In this document: piece after piece, positions 50,458 through 64,000 of the stretch
Layout: each line of letters opens with the position of its first letter
Numbering within the stretch: the stretch's first letter is position 1
Assembly (NCBI GenBank): GCA_038503075.1
Contig: JBCAML010000021.1
Span: 558,001-622,000, forward strand
From: Gyromitra esculenta
Lineage: Eukaryota; Ascomycota; Pezizomycetes; Pezizales; Discinaceae
Direction: 5' to 3'
Length of the DNA stretch: 64,000 bases
The notes under the pieces: generated by a model
Seen by the model: only the letters and a program-made list of their open reading frames with translations
Database searches by the model: none
What the model was told of the DNA's origin: nothing
Translations under genes and position numbers: made by a program

Positions 50458-53400
50458 TACCAAGCGGGGTTGTGAGAGATGTTTGATGAAGTTGTTCAAT
50501 TGGCTAAGCGAAAACTGGTGTAGTACGTAACGTACTGGTCTGATACCCAGGGAAAAGAGGCGATGGATACTTTAATTGTCGGTATTTTTGATCAAAGTGT
50601 ATAGAAAGGGCCGTAGCAAAAAAATCAGCAATGAAGCTTTGTGGTACGATCCAATTACCTTCAATAATTTTATCATGGTAGCGACCGAGTGATATACTGT
50701 GAGTGTTAACTCATTGGAATCAACTCTAACCAACCACTATAGTAGGTGTGCCACATATAGACATTAATAGGATTATTAAACGATGAGGTAGTTTTATTAA
50801 GAGCAATAAAATTCTAGAATGAAATTAGCCTCAATTATCCCCCACTGCCGCATTAGCTTTTCCGCGATTAAGCACAAGCTTTGTCGTCCCAGGATCAAAA
50901 CAGAGAACCCTGGGAGTTTATTAGAGCAAAGACGCGTTCTCTTAACACCATCTAACGTCTTGTGATCGAAAACCAAGCATGGAACCATTGAACCTTAGTT
51001 ACATGCAATTATGGTAGATATATCATATCCAATCTAGAACAAATTTCAAACTGTTCAGTGTTTTCGATAGACAGCGCCAACGCTATAGAACAAAATCAGA
51101 CGATATCATGGAATATTCACCATGCCAGAGTCAGGTACTACTTTTGAATAATATAAAAAGGAAGACAACAGCTAACCAAGACATCGCTCTCATGCAGATG
51201 CTACGGTCACGGCTGAGTTTCGCACAAAAATATATAGATACCATCCCTGACATAACGCGTTCCAGGATGTGTCTCCGAAGAATTAAGGCTGAAGACGCAT
51301 TGGCGGTCTCGAGGTGTTGTCCGAAAGTGATTTGTTCGACTGACCGAATTGAATGCCAACCCACGCGTACGCCTAATCTAGATAGATCGAGACAGTGCGC
51401 AAAGATGGATAATTTGTAACAACGAATTTGTAATCTACAAGTTAATCATACGTATCTGGTCACCCTCGGGATTCCACGAATAGTAACCGAGGAGGCGTTG
51501 CGTTTTCAGATAAATTATGCCGTCACAGCCATCCTCAGCAGCAGCTGATGCTGCCTGGCAGGGTTTAGCGAATAGCGAGGATCGCCAAATCCCTGGACTC
51601 CAAAGATTGTGGAACAGGAGTTTATTGAGAAAGCGACGTGATTGGCTCCAATTCGCAGGCTTTGCTGGGGGAGAGATATGGGTCTCAACCGAAACGGCTG
51701 CCTGCCGCTGGCATGCATCAACTCTACTTTACTCTACTCTTCATACCATATTCTACAGTAGGGTTCCGGAACAGGGCAGCGGATGGGGTAGGGATTTGGA
51801 TGCAGAAGAACGTTACGCAACCTGTCACGAATTACAGTGTTGCTAGGTGTGTGATCTAGACCAGGTTCTGACCTTGACAACAGGCGCTGGACGAAACGAC
51901 GTCTCCCGGGATGCTACTCTAGCGCGGATACCAGCATATGCGCGCTATACTGAACAATCCTATTATCTCTCCCATTACGTCTCCAGGTCCTTGATAGTAA
52001 AGCCTTCAATTGAATACCCCAACATCTGCTGCTGTTTCTGCTACTTTCCTCAGAAGTCGACCTGAGCTGAGCTTTTCCGATTTATCTTTCCTTTTTGGCG
52101 GAGCTTCGCATACTAGTTCTAGCCACGGTCCATCGTCATCCCCCGCTCACAACTGTCACCTTGCAGAAATCCTAGGAGAGAATCGCGGAATTTGACCGAA
52201 ATTTGTGATTCAGGAGGTAAGGTGGATCTAAGGCAAAAATCGAGTGATTCGACACCAGCTTGCTGCAGAGAGGCGCACCTCCGTTAGGCAGAGGAGTCTG
52301 GCCTCACTCGAAAAGTTTAGGGGAACGGCAGAAGTGGTGAGGTTGGGACCTCCGGCAGTTTAAAATCTCTAGCTAAGAAAAATCCGGAGGACGTAGCCGA
52401 GAACGACGTTGCACAATTACCCCGTTTCTACTCTGCATGCACAGCAAACGTACATACATACACAGGAAGCAGGAACAGAACTCTGTGATGACAGCATCTC
52501 GTTTTGGTCACAATTCACTATCACAGGCAGAAAATCGATTCAATCGAGAGTACTCGTCCCAATCCTGCAAGATCTACAAAGTATAAACCTTGTTGCAAAG
52601 TTCTTTTCATTCACATTTCGGAGTGGCGAGCATCATTTCGGTCGTTATTCGACATTAGGGCCCTCACAGCTTCCTATTCTAGACCACCTGCAGTCTTGCA
52701 ACCTTTCAACCGGGAAATTAAAGCCACGAAATAAAGCCTCAAATAATAGTGAAAAACAAAACTCACCAAAATCACCTCAGGCACCGAAGCGTTGCCCGAT
52801 CCGACCCGAATACAGCTGGCCGACTCGGACCTGTCAAATAGTTAATATCGGTCCGCTATCCCTCCATCCGGTGCGATCAAAACTTCGCTCCGGAACTCTC
52901 GGCCCGAGCATTTAAAAAAAAGTCAAAAAATCGAAATAAAAAAAACCGAAACCGCAAAATCGGATAACAAGATAGTAAATCTTGATTACGCTATAGTAGT
53001 CTCCGGCGCTGGCTTACACGCGCTACAGCCTCTGGCGAACAGTATTTGACCATAGTGCATAAACGAGGAGGGATCGGAGATCATTTGTGAGTGCTCCCGG
53101 AAGCCGTGAGTAACATTCGGTAGTACGTCAACCCTTGGTCTTATTTCTTTTTAAATCTTAGGATCAACTGCGAGCCAGTCCAGAGGCTTATCACTGCAGC
53201 CTGCAGGAAAGCCAGAGTCTTGTTTGCCCAGTTGGGGCGAACTTTTGCATCCTCGCCTTTAATTGTTTTTTCAACGTCCTTTTTCTGTTTCTCTTACCTT
53301 AGTCTGCTTTGATAGCAACGCAGGAAAAAAAAGTGGGTCAGACCTGTGAGAACGAATAAGCGGAGAGTAAGTGGAAAGATGACCCAGCGGCCCCCTCAAT

Positions 53401-53846
53401 TGTGGAAAGATCTGCGACCAAGCAATTAAGCTAGCCACCTCCGAGACAGGGAAGTTCCGAAGATAGGAAAGGTGTTCCTTGAAACGTGGAGAACACTAAG
53501 GGCGTTTTGGGGAGTTGGGTCTGGGCTCGGGGAAATATTTGGGCTGACTTTGCATAAGTATATACTACTCCCGCAGATATCACGCAGGCGCCTTTCAAAA
53601 AAATTTCTTGCTACAGCTACACCGGCAGCAACGCATCTTCTTCTTCAAGAAGCCCCCTACAACTCTCGCACTGTGCAACCTTATAATCGGAAACCGGCGT
53701 AGCTATAACAATAATCACTCAGGTATACAACTCAGCTTTTCGGCGACGATTCTAACAATACTACTACAACTGGCGAGAGGGGATCCGAAACTGAATAGCT
53801 GACGCCGAATGGTGAAGTCTCAGCAACAAGGAAGAACGGGATATCG
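50458..53846. other. Intergenic, no gene recognised; promoter of the Zn2Cys6 gene
   Basis: Bipartite motif copies lie at 50687 and (first half only) 52241. Open frames at 51108-51419 and 52409-52915 have no recognisable features. The last few hundred bases must hold the promoter of the regulator at 53847. Confidence 0.4.
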
Positions 53847-56800
53847 ATGACGGGGAACGGGATAGATTTCAGTGGAGGTGGTAGATCAAGTGGTACGGCA
53901 TATGACGGAGAATTCCAGAGTACAGTATCACCAAATGCGGCACACAGTGAATATCAATTTATTGGACAGAGGCACCAAAATCACTCGGAAAATGCGGCTG
54001 AGAGACAGAGGCAGGATGAAAAATATGTGTACGATACAGTGGTAGTCGGGGGCAAGAGGCCTAGAGGGGGCCAAGGCCGGACGTCGACTTTAGGTTCAGC
54101 CGAAGGCAAAATGGGAGCAAGGCGCGGAGGAGTAGATGAAGTCAGTGATGGTCACCAAGGACATGTGGTGGATATGGCGGCTATATCTGGGGGTATGCTG
54201 CCGGTTAATATGACCGGTCAGGGCTATGCATTAGACGGCGGTGAGATTAATATGGACGACGAGATGGGGGACGGAACTGGCAGAGAAGGGAGTGAGGATG
54301 CTCTTTCAGGAGAAGGAACTCGTGGTATTTTGAAGATGAATATGGATGAAGGACAGGCCTCTACATGGAGTGAAACGAAAACGAAGGTCTGTTATTTCTT
54401 GAATAGTTCACTGGGGGTTGGATTCATGAACTCTTAAACTTACATCCACCTGTCCGGAGCTATCCCACATTTATTTGAGCTTCCTTATACCTCTCTCTCG
54501 GCTTCTTCCCTCTTCTATCATCTACCCACTTAAAAAAATTAATGCTAACAATCCCTTAGGCTGGTAAAGAGAGAAAACGGCTTCCGTTAGCATGTATTGC
54601 TTGCCGGCGCAAAAAGATTCGTTGTTCTGGTGAGAAACCAACATGCCGCCATTGTCTTCGTTCACGCACACCGTGTGTCTACAAACAATCTACACGCAAA
54701 GCAGCTCCTCGTACAGACTACATGGCAATGCTGGATCGTCGGTTAAAAAGAATGGAAGAGCGGTTGATAAAAAGCGTGCCAAAGGAGGAGGTCAGTGCCG
54801 TGCTTGCCGTTACGGGGCGGTCTGTGGTCAAACCTAGTTTGTCAACTAGCAACACAAGGTCAGTAACATCCGGAAAGAAGCGGACTGCTGGTACCGCATT
54901 TGGAGGTGAGCTGGATTTATGGGCTCGCTCCGAAAACACTACCAAGCGTGGCGGTAATGTTGGTCTTGGTATTTGGGGCGAATTACCAGCGGTGAAAAGT
55001 GGACAAGATATGGATGATGGATCTCAAGCTTTACCCTCAAAGGAAATCCAAGAACACCTAGTGGAGGTTTTTTTCGAGTTTGTTTATGGACAGCCATACT
55101 TTTTATTGCATAAACCATCATTCATAAGACGATTACGGTAAGTTGATCCTTATCTAATCAACTCATACACGAAATTTCGATGGCTAAACAAGAATCAGGA
55201 GTGGGACTGCACCGCCTGTACTAGTCCTAGCACTATGTGCTGTTTCGGCAAGATTCTCCAAACACCCAGCCGTCCGTCATGATCCACCGTTTCTTGCTGG
55301 CGAGGATTTTGCTGCGGAGGCTCGACGGCTACTATTGAAAAACTACGATAATCCGAATATCACAAATGTTACTGTCTGCTTAATGCTTGGGCTTCATGAA
55401 TTCGGCACGTGTCAAGGAGGTAGAAGCTGGGCGTTCGGAGGAATGGCAACACGAATGGCTCATGCTTTACAATTACATAAAGAAGTTAACAATGATCCCA
55501 TCGGTAGAATGCAATCAGTATTAAGACCAGATTATCCACAAGATCACGAGGGATCTATGGGGGATTCTATGTCCTTCGTTGACAGAGAGATACGGCGGCG
55601 ATGCATGTGGGCTAGTTTTGTGATGGACCGGTTCACTTCCTCAGGCACGGAGAGACCATGCGTAATATCTGAGAGTGAACTTGAGATTCAGCTTCCGACT
55701 CACGATAAGAATCTCGAGTTGGATATCCCAGCAATTACGGAACAGCTAGATGGGACTGTTCGTTTTCCTGAGGGTCTTGAGCCACGTAGCGCAGCGGAGA
55801 ATATGGGAGTTGGGGCGTATATCATCAGGGTTATATCATTATATGGAAGAGTTGCAAAATACTACAACCAGGTAAGCGCTACTTTTCTTCTCAATTTCAA
55901 TTTCAATTCTTTTGCTTTTATCATTCGCGTGCGTGATGAAATTGATACCCTCTAGTAGGGTAACGTATCATCACGTAAATCGACGTTTATCGTTCAAGAT
56001 ATCGCTTTAAACATCATCGCATGGCACGAAGATGAGCTGGTAAGGGTTGGTATTTTACCAAAACCCCAAGGCCCAGATGCTGCTAGATTACTATGTCGTT
56101 ATTACCCCTGCTTCCTATTCCTAGTGCCTTTGTTGCCAAAAGATCGATGGCCATTAACGTTCTCTATTAGGGTGGTACAGAACGTGAATCGCGACCAATA
56201 TGGGATCCCAATTCTCAGTTCGCCAAACTATGCGCTGAGGCAGATGATTTTGCAAATGCTTTGCCTGAGCATCTACACTACACAGCAGAGAATGCACATA
56301 GTCACGCAACTGAGCATTTATTTAGTCAATTTGTATTCACACATGTTGCATTTCATCAAGTCAGGCTCTTTCTTCAGAAATCAGCTATACCTGTCCCGCC
56401 CGCTGAAGCCCCAGATATGCCCAAAGACTTCGCAAAATCAGCGAGCGAGATAACGCTCAACTCAGCCACACAGATCGCCAAGATATTAGAGGACGTTGAA
56501 GAGCGTGGAGCGGTGGTTGCCGCCCCATTTTTAGGGTATTGCGCGTTTAGTGCTGCCTTGATTCATCTAGCACGAATGTTTTCCACCCATAACAGTGTAC
56601 AGTTGGAAGCAAAAAGGTATATGGAGGTCTGCCTTAGATTCTTATTACATCTAAGACAATACTGGGGACTATTTTGTTACATAACGGACAACCTGAAACG
56701 ATTGTACCGCAAATTTGCAGACGCCGTTGCCAAAGGCTCATTTTTCCCAGAACATCAGGATACAGCGCGGGTGTTACAGTATGGGGATTGGTTTCAAAGA

Positions 56801-57835
56801 TACCCACAAGGGGTGTCTGTCAGCGATTACGAAGGGCATACGGAAAAAACGCAGCCCGTGGATGAAAATAATTCGTCTCTTGACAATGCTGTTTTGAGCC
56901 AGCCGTCGAACCTTCAGACCGCAGAAGAATTTTTCGCAAAATTAGGGCCGAGGAGCCAAGGAAGTACCCCGTCAGCACCATCTTTAGCTTCATTAAAACG
57001 CCAAACACAACCTCATACACGTGCTTCGCCAGCACATACCTCAACAATGATGCACGGCTCTTCTCCGGCGTCTGCCCATCATAGCCAATCACCCGCAGTG
57101 TATCATTCTCCGGCAATGCACCAATCACCCGCTATGGAAGGAGCTTCAACAATAATTCCTACACCGTCTATGGTTTCCGGACACGGAAATATAGATCTGA
57201 AATTAGATCCTCAACTGCTAAACCCATCGATGCTTTCCCGGCCCCCCGACACGTCTTCAATTAGCTTTGAGCAACCCCCTCAACACCACCCTTCGATATC
57301 ATCATTATTGCCAAATGTATCGTCGCCCGTTTCGTTTTCGAATTACCCTGTCACCATGTCAAGAACCTCCGCGGCCGATGTCAGTCCAATTTCGACAGGG
57401 ATGCATCAGCCCCACCATCACCAAGATTATTTTTACGATTTGTATCCGGCGGGATCTGATCCGTCAATTATGGCAGCGACTCCACATTCGCTTAATATTA
57501 ATTTGTGGCCAACATTTGATCCCCCAATTAACCTCGCGGATGCGAATGCCTTTCCGGATCAAACGAGCAGTAGTGCATGGTTTCTGCCATTTAATTCCTG
57601 CCCACCAGATTTCGAAACTCGAGTCGAAGGTATCCCGGAGAATTTAAACATGATCGGCGGTGACAGAGGGGGTGGAGGGGGTGGAGGAGATGAAGGTGGA
57701 GGAGATGGAGGAGGAGATGGAGGTAGAGATGGAAGAAATAGAGGTGGTGTGCCACATGTGATATCTCCAAGCGGTAGACATACCGGGCGAGGCGCCCCGC
57801 CTGGTGCAACCGCATATCATGATGGTGTACGATGA
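53847..57835 (+). CDS. Zn(II)2Cys6 transcription factor with fungal-specific regulatory domain
   Basis: Five exons, 53847-54386, 54560-55137, 55199-55871, 55959-56039 and 56171-57835, give 1178 residues. The DNA-binding cluster is C-x2-C-x6-C-x6-C-x2-C-x6-C with cysteines 192, 195, 202, 209, 212 and 219 (ACIACRRKKIRCSGEKPTC), directly after the first intron. A short coiled-coil (MLDRRLKRMEERL) follows. The middle homology region includes FFEFVYGQPYFLLHKPSF, VLVLALCAVSARFSKHP, GGMATRMAHALQLHKE, and REIRRRCMWASFVMDRFTSSGTE. The segment HLRQYWGLFCYITDNLKRLYRK is also typical of this class. The C-terminus is Ser/Pro/His-rich, then ends in a Gly/Asp-rich run. It is a nuclear regulator whose targets are unknown; no biosynthetic cluster is adjacent. 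Exon 4 is small and the third intron has a tandem TAGTAG acceptor, of which only the second gives an open frame. Confidence 0.9.
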
Positions 57836-60800
57836 TAAAAGAGGAAATTCCCTCAATTTCAAGATGGCCTTTTTATTTCCTGCGTTCAAGAACTGGTGTG
57901 TCATGTGACTTAAAGCACTATGGGAAGCTGCAGATGGCTGCAGGAAGGTGCAGGAGCTGCACAAAACAACCTGGGCCAACGGAAGTGCAGCTCCATGGTA
58001 TTTGTAGATGAAGCTAATGCAGCCCTCCAAAGTGTTTTGAAGTCACCTGACACACCAATTTCGCTACCGATGTTCAGGGGTCTTTCCACGATTATTCGTC
58101 GGGCGGTTAATATTGCACTCAACGCTCATTCCAGTAAGATATGAGGCTTGTTGAACGAAAAGCGGGGTGGGGTTGCCCCTCCCAAATTGCCTGAAAATAC
58201 GGCGGCAGTCATCCGAAAGATCGACTTCGATAGTAGGCTGGAAGCGAGAGGGCTCTAAATCCGAAGTGGGAGCTTCTAATTTCCTGTTTTCCTTGAATCT
58301 CGATGTTTTCAGGTGGTGTCCGTATATCTGTTTGATTAAGGATGGGTTATCACATCTACTTATGGGAGGAGCATCGGCTGTACCTACATAGTTAACGGGT
58401 TCATTTCGTTTATTACACCGCCAGACACGTAAAGGTGCAGTTCATGTACTTTCCTCTATGAATTTACATGAGCAAGCGCTGTGTGGAGGGGTGGTGGAGG
58501 GAGGCGGTGGAAGAGTATCTCGTTCCCGGATAATCATGGTGGTACTTGCTCCTCAAACCTTGTAATTACCGGGATTGCGCGAAGTGTTTCGTTTCGCAAG
58601 CCTCGACTCCTCACGGTCGGTTTCTGCATGCCTATTGGAGTCGGAGGAGTGTGTATTTGTATTACCCCAAGCATACATGTATGTACGTGCAGTGTGCGTG
58701 CTCCAGATATCGTCACAATTTCCCAACCTGCGAGAATCATTCGCTTATGCGTTCGGTTTCCGAGTGTTGCGTCGCTTGAATCGCGATAAGAGATCAGGAC
58801 GGGTTTGCCTCTGCGATAAGAAAACCAAGGTATTCTCTACCCCTCACTCAGCACACTGTCCATACCATCTATGGGAGCCGGACGGTAGAGCAGCCATAGG
58901 CCCTGAACTGACCTGGAGGGCACTTTCGTTGCAGCTGATCTCGTACGTCAGGACTCCAGGCTTCGACCATGTGGTTCTTTCCTGCCTGTCTGCCTGCCTG
59001 CATACACGCACAACGGTCTCGATCTGGCACTCCCAACAACATCATCATTTCGCGTCCGTCCTCCGTCGTGAGAATTGAGAAAAATAAAATAACCAGAGCA
59101 TTGTCATCAACAAGAGACAGATCACGAAGCAACAAGAAGCTGTCGAGAGACGGAAAAAAAAGAAAGAACCCCATGCGCCCAGCCTCTGAGACACTCGCGA
59201 GACCGTGGCCAAGCACGTAATTCTATGGCGTAGAGGAACCCATCGGTCGATCTGAACCGACGCACAGACGGTTATGCCTCGATAAACACACTCAAGGCAG
59301 GGTCCTGGTCAGGTATCGAAACAGGCCTGTCCGTACTAGTCTGAATCTCGATATGTACATGTATGTACGAAAGACTTCGTTTTGCGGGATGTGCCGTGTA
59401 CCGTCGTGGATCATTTTTCTGCCTACTTTTCTATAACTTACCCAGATATGGGTTCAACCGTCGTGATGCCTGATCTTCCCCGAATAGGCTGCAGACATTA
59501 GAACGTGCAGCAAATGTATGTGTACGTAGCAATAATGAACAATCAGTTTCAATAGAAACAATGGGATTTTTTTACTTCCTCGCCTACGGCCAACAGATGT
59601 TGCTATATGCGTGTGCGCAAATGTGCGCATTGGTACGTACGTACGTACACACATATGTGTGTTTAAGAATGAGGGAATAATTGAGCTTGCGTGATGGAAG
59701 TGACCTTGCAATTAGTTTTTCCACAAATACATTTCTGTAGATGGGTTTTCAATATTCGAAATTGGGGTTTTGCGTATACATAACACACAAAAAAATAAAT
59801 ACATATGCGTGATCTTTCAAATGTCAAGTTTCTTCTTTATCGTCACTTATCACCGGGGCGGTGTGCTGCGAGGCGCCTGTCGCCGGTTAACTACGGGAGG
59901 CATTCCCACCCCTTGCTGCAAGAATTACCGTTCTTGGTATCAACTCTACGACTGGTATGATATTACCGATTTATTAGAAAAGAGGTCTGTCTATATTTTT
60001 ATTTATCATCGACGCTTACTCCCCACCCCTCCACTTCCTCAATCACTACCTCCTCCCCCCACGGCGCCAGGCAAAACGTACGCTGCAGCGTGTTTGCTAA
60101 GAGATAGTTTTAATGGTCGTGCAAGATTTGAACGCGGTTCGGTTCGAAGGCATTCGATCTCTGTTAACTGACAGTGCGCTCGGATCTGGATCCTAGATCC
60201 TTGGACCATCCTGTACATATTAATCGACACATAGCTTTTTTTTTTTTTTCCTTTGTGTTTTCAGATACGTGTTTCGTTGGATTTTCATATGGTCGAACAC
60301 AACCCAGGAATCTGCTCAGAGGATTTCGGTGAATACTGAGTGGGGATCTGCATTTTCGCATACTGTTCTAGTGTGTTGTTTCTGTCTTCTAATAATAGGC
60401 CAGGTTTCGTGATCTGCTAGAATAAACCACTTGCGTGCACGCTCTCGGAAGAAACATCCTTTTCTGCCACCTATGCTGTGTGTGTGGCATCTGCATTCTC
60501 TTTTAGGTTATTTTTCTTTTCTGCCTCGTTCTGTTTTTCTTTTCTTTTTTCCCTGCTTCCTTTGCTCTATTGTCCACCTGTAACTGACAGCAAAACATCG
60601 GATGAAGCAAAACGTGTCTGTCTTGGAGGATTGTGTGTGGTGTGTGGCTATGGAGGCTAGTATGCGTCATCATGCTGCCAGCGTGGCTAATGCACCTAGA
60701 GGTGGCGGAGGGCGAGACCCTAGGCGTGGCATTTTGCTGTGCCTGAACATCCTTGAGCAGCTGAAAGAAAAAAACAAGACTTCTTTTTTTTCTTGGTCAG

Positions 60801-63800
60801 CCAGGGGAAATTATCGGAGAATTTAACGGAAGGCGACATACGGTTGAACATTGGGGAAGGGGCGCAGGAGATGCAGATATTAGCCGCGATTCGGCAAGCT
60901 TGGATTGGAGCGAAAAAGGAATGCTGGGAAGGGTCTAACGGTTGAAGCGAGAAGAAGATGGATGGTGGTGATGCAGTCGAGACGATGAGCATGAGGCCAA
61001 GTGTCGAGAGAGCGAATATATTATTACGTTGCACGTGTCGTTACTATAACTGTTCTAATTTGCTGTCGATGGGAAATCGATAGGTGGGGAACAAGTGTCG
61101 ATAAGGTTGGGCAGAGATACAATAAATACAAGACAAGACAAGACAAGACAAGACAAGACAGTACAGCAATACAGTATGGTGTCTCAGGGTCTCGTCCGTG
61201 CTTCTACAGTCCAAATAGACAGACAGATAGACAGACAGATAGAGTAGGTGCTCCAGGCTTCTCTGCTACCAAGTATTTCGCATTCGTCTCCGCTTGCACT
61301 TAACGCTTGCATTTCCATTAGAACAGTACATGTAGTGCTATTGCTATCGCGCCCGTTTCTAACTAAACCATGCGCTTGCGCAATCCGAGTCCTATTCGGG
61401 ATTTTTAGTAGATGTACTTAAAATTTCGTTCACACCACCACCCCCCATCGCGCATGGATTTCAGCTGTCATGGCTGAACGTTGTCGAGTATTACTTATTA
61501 TTACCGTTTGATCTCAAACATGAAACGCAACTAGGCAGAGCACGGATCACAAGGTGACGGCGGTTGCGAAACTTGAAGTCCTTTGAGCGACGAGCGCCGC
61601 TTCCTCGGTTCTGCATAGGATCGTTCGTCTGCAGGGAGTTTGCACACAGTAGGGTAGAGTACGTACAGTAGAGTAGAGTAGAGCATATACACTATAGCTA
61701 TTTTGCCCCCGAGGCCTCCTCTCTCTCGCCAGTTCGCCTCGCCCCTCCCCTCTTTCCCTCCACCCCCGCCCGTCGCTCTCCCCAGTTTCATCTTTTCCCT
61801 GCTTCGGTGTATATTCTTTCCTTTTTTAGCCCCTCACCTAGCTGTACTGTAATGTACGTGCCTTGAATGTGTATGATGATGTATTGTATCTGACTTGCCC
61901 GTGGCCACAGTCACAGTCACCACCGTCGCCCCATCTGCATTGCTACTTAATTTTCGTATAGATGACTTCCATAGTTTGTCACGCGAAATACGGCTGCGGG
62001 GACCTGTACGTCCAATTGGACCATGCAGAGCGCAGGAACGGTTTTTGAGCTGACGGCGGACCTACCGACCATCAAACCCCAGACAAGGCTCCTTTGCGAC
62101 ATGTCCGTCCTGCTGGGTAAGGCTTTCATTCGCCGCAATGACGACTGCTCTCCAAATTTCCGTACCTTAGACCTGGAGCCAGCGGAATATTGTTCAAACC
62201 ACAGTCGATGCTCCTGCTGCTCCTGCCGACTACTCCTTTTCGCCTCGAGTCATGATCCGAGGCTGCGATGCCTGCTATCATCGACCCACTCGTGCTGCTG
62301 TGCTTCACCGTGTGTTGTATGATAGGAATGTCATTCCAGATTATTTGCGAGCCGAATTGAATCGGTCGTCGCGCACTTGGACGGGGCAACCGCGCTATCC
62401 CTTTTTGGCGGTGATGTTGTGCAGGGATCCATCAACTCCTAGCTCTCCTAGCCCAATCATTGCCATCTCACGTTCTCCAAACAAAGTGGCACATCAAACA
62501 AAAAAACACATCCAACGAATCCTATCGCGGTATCGCCACGCGAGGCGACGCTTACCAGCTGAAAGGCCCCAAGCGGTGAGAGTGCAAGGATATCATCTCC
62601 TCAGTTTTGCACGGAAGTCTGAAAAAATAATAATTAATGGTAATATGATTTCAGCCTAGACGCAGTCCATCCCAAGCCATAAACAGATCCAATAGAGAGG
62701 AGACGACGAGCGAAATCTACAGGCTAGTGAGACGAAATTGATGGGCGTTCCGGGGGAACGTCGTCGTCGTCGGGAACGAAATGGCAGGAACACTACATCC
62801 ATCGTTTTCACAAGGTACGTACATTCTCTGATCGTTCCCCGTAATAACCGTAAGTACCACCACCAATACGATCTCGCCGATATCTTGCCCCTCTCCTCAG
62901 TCCCCACCCCTTTTCTCCGCTATTCCAAGTTTCCCGAGGTACGGCAGTGCTGAAAATTGCATGCTGCTCGCAGCCATACGCAGGAACCAGATATGGAACT
63001 AATCTGGAGCTGCAAGGTACCCTTCGCCCGAGCGACGGAATAAGAAAAAACAGTCCCAATAGCAGGCTGTGGGTGAAGAAGGCAATCTAGCATCCATCCA
63101 CCCATCCCTCTTTTGAGGGTGGTGGTGGTGGTGAGGGGAAGGGAAGAGACACGGAAAATCTGCATAGGGAGGAATATGTCCGCTCGCCTTGGGTAGCTCG
63201 CCGCCACCTCCAGCGTAACGGCTCTCGCGGCCGTGCCTGCCTGTCCGTCTTTTGGAAACGCTTTCAAGCAGTATCCAATGGACGGATATCCCATCTTCAC
63301 ATGCGACATGAAGGGGAGGGGGTTTGAGGAAAGTGGGGATGGATGATCCAGCCTTTACTCCGGGTTTTCCTTGGTCTCAGTGTGAGAGATCACCTCGGAG
63401 CTCATATTTTTAATTTATTGGAATTTGTTCCAAGGGAATTTCTTTCTTTCTTTCTTTCGTTAACTTTATTGTTTTATTTAACTTTTAATTCCTATTATCT
63501 CACTTATTTGGGTATAGCAACTACTGTCTGTGGGCAAGTCCGAGAATTGGGGGTCCGCCCACACTCGCACAAAAAGGATTTGCAGGACTGCGAGGGGACG
63601 GTTTTGTATGGCACCAAAAAAAAGACAGAGAGACTCCGGGGGGGAGGTAATCAAAGAGGGGTTCTGCTTGGAGCGTATGGTAGGGTCGGAACATGGATTT
63701 GCCCAACTGGCACTACCGAAAAGCAGGCGTCGACGATGAGGAAGGGAAGAGTCAAGAAGTGTAAGTGAACACAAGCTGGGAGCTACCGCTGGTCCATCCA

Positions 63801-64000
63801 CACATGCCTGATATCCATCCACGCTCCGTCCACTCAGCTCCGCCAACCGCCCTCCATCAAGACACATTAACAGCACCCTGCTCCGGGCATCCCAGCCTCT
63901 TGATGGCCCGTGAGCTTCAACACATCCATCCTCGAGACGAGACGGTTCCGGCTCTGGTTCTTCATTTATAAAGCATCCTCCCACTCTCTTCCGCACCCCC
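57836..64000. other. No gene recognised to the window end
   Basis: More than 6 kb without a convincing coding frame on either strand. Features seen are microsatellites, TACATGTA sites near 58674, 59354 and 61325, a TACG tetramer run at about 59633-59648, and pyrimidine-rich stretches. It may be the long promoter and leader of a gene starting beyond the window, or gene-poor accessory DNA. Confidence 0.4.
61127..61161 (+). repeat. ACAAG pentanucleotide microsatellite
   Basis: About seven head-to-tail copies of a pentanucleotide (ACAAG register). A second simple run of GACA/GATA tetramers lies at about 61216-61243. Confidence 0.85.

Noticed and set aside
42647..57835. Possible secondary-metabolite cluster around GGPP synthase and the Zn2Cys6 factor
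   Set aside because: They are about 10 kb apart with only pseudogenes, a MITE and a secreted protein between; no cyclase, prenyltransferase, P450 or transporter is present.
60100..60215. tRNA-like pieces on the minus strand (GTTCAAATC and a GGTC/GACC pairing)
   Set aside because: The T-arm stem does not pair, the A box is poor and no full cloverleaf can be drawn.

Overview
The window looks like nuclear DNA of a filamentous ascomycete (Pezizomycotina). The signs are short introns of about 53-170 bp with GTAWGT-like donors and CTAAC-type branch points, a TeaR-type cell-end marker receptor, a Zn(II)2Cys6 regulator with a fungal-specific domain, a FRE-type ferric reductase, and conserved eukaryotic housekeeping genes. 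The species cannot be read from the sequence. The wide gene-poor, repeat-bearing spacers resemble those of large-genome lineages such as the Pezizomycetes, but that is only an impression.

Layout. A TeaR-like prenylated polarity protein lies at 1.5-3.7 kb (+). An orphan zinc-knuckle, retroelement-like ORF lies at 5.8-6.7 kb (+). A ferric reductase of 8 exons lies at 11.8-14.0 kb (+). TIM17 (17.7-18.4 kb, -) and dynactin p62/DCTN4 (19.7-21.7 kb, -) follow. A gene-poor tract at 21.7-29.6 kb holds decayed genes and two foldback MITEs. Next is a dense housekeeping block: splicing factor CLF1 (29.6-32.0 kb, -) diverges from mitochondrial ribosomal protein uS10m (32.2-34.1 kb, +) across 245 bp, and coatomer epsilon (35.2-36.2 kb, -) converges on uS10m. 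TAF12 with a 37-glutamine tract (38.9-41.2 kb, +) and geranylgeranyl diphosphate synthase (42.6-44.2 kb, -) come after it. From 44.2 kb to the end is accessory-like DNA: an ankyrin pseudogene, a third MITE, a small secreted cysteine-rich protein (49.9-50.5 kb, +), a large Zn2Cys6 transcription factor (53.8-57.8 kb, +) and about 6 kb with no recognisable gene.

The genes do not form a biosynthetic cluster. The GGPP synthase has no prenyltransferase, P450 or terpene cyclase beside it, so it is read as the primary-metabolism enzyme. Most genes are single-copy housekeeping functions: polarity, iron uptake, mitochondrial import and translation, dynein transport, splicing, vesicle coat, transcription initiation and isoprenoids. 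Exon models were assembled by hand; the sum of coding bases is a multiple of three for every gene listed as complete.

The most unusual signals are non-coding. A bipartite motif (CGAGTGAT, four free bases, then NRTGA) recurs about a dozen times in spacers, and the palindrome TACATGTA occurs about 19 times. Others are an acidic repeat tail of roughly 300 residues on a mitochondrial ribosomal protein, a MITE that supplies the stop codon of a decayed gene, and an isolated effector-like secreted protein.
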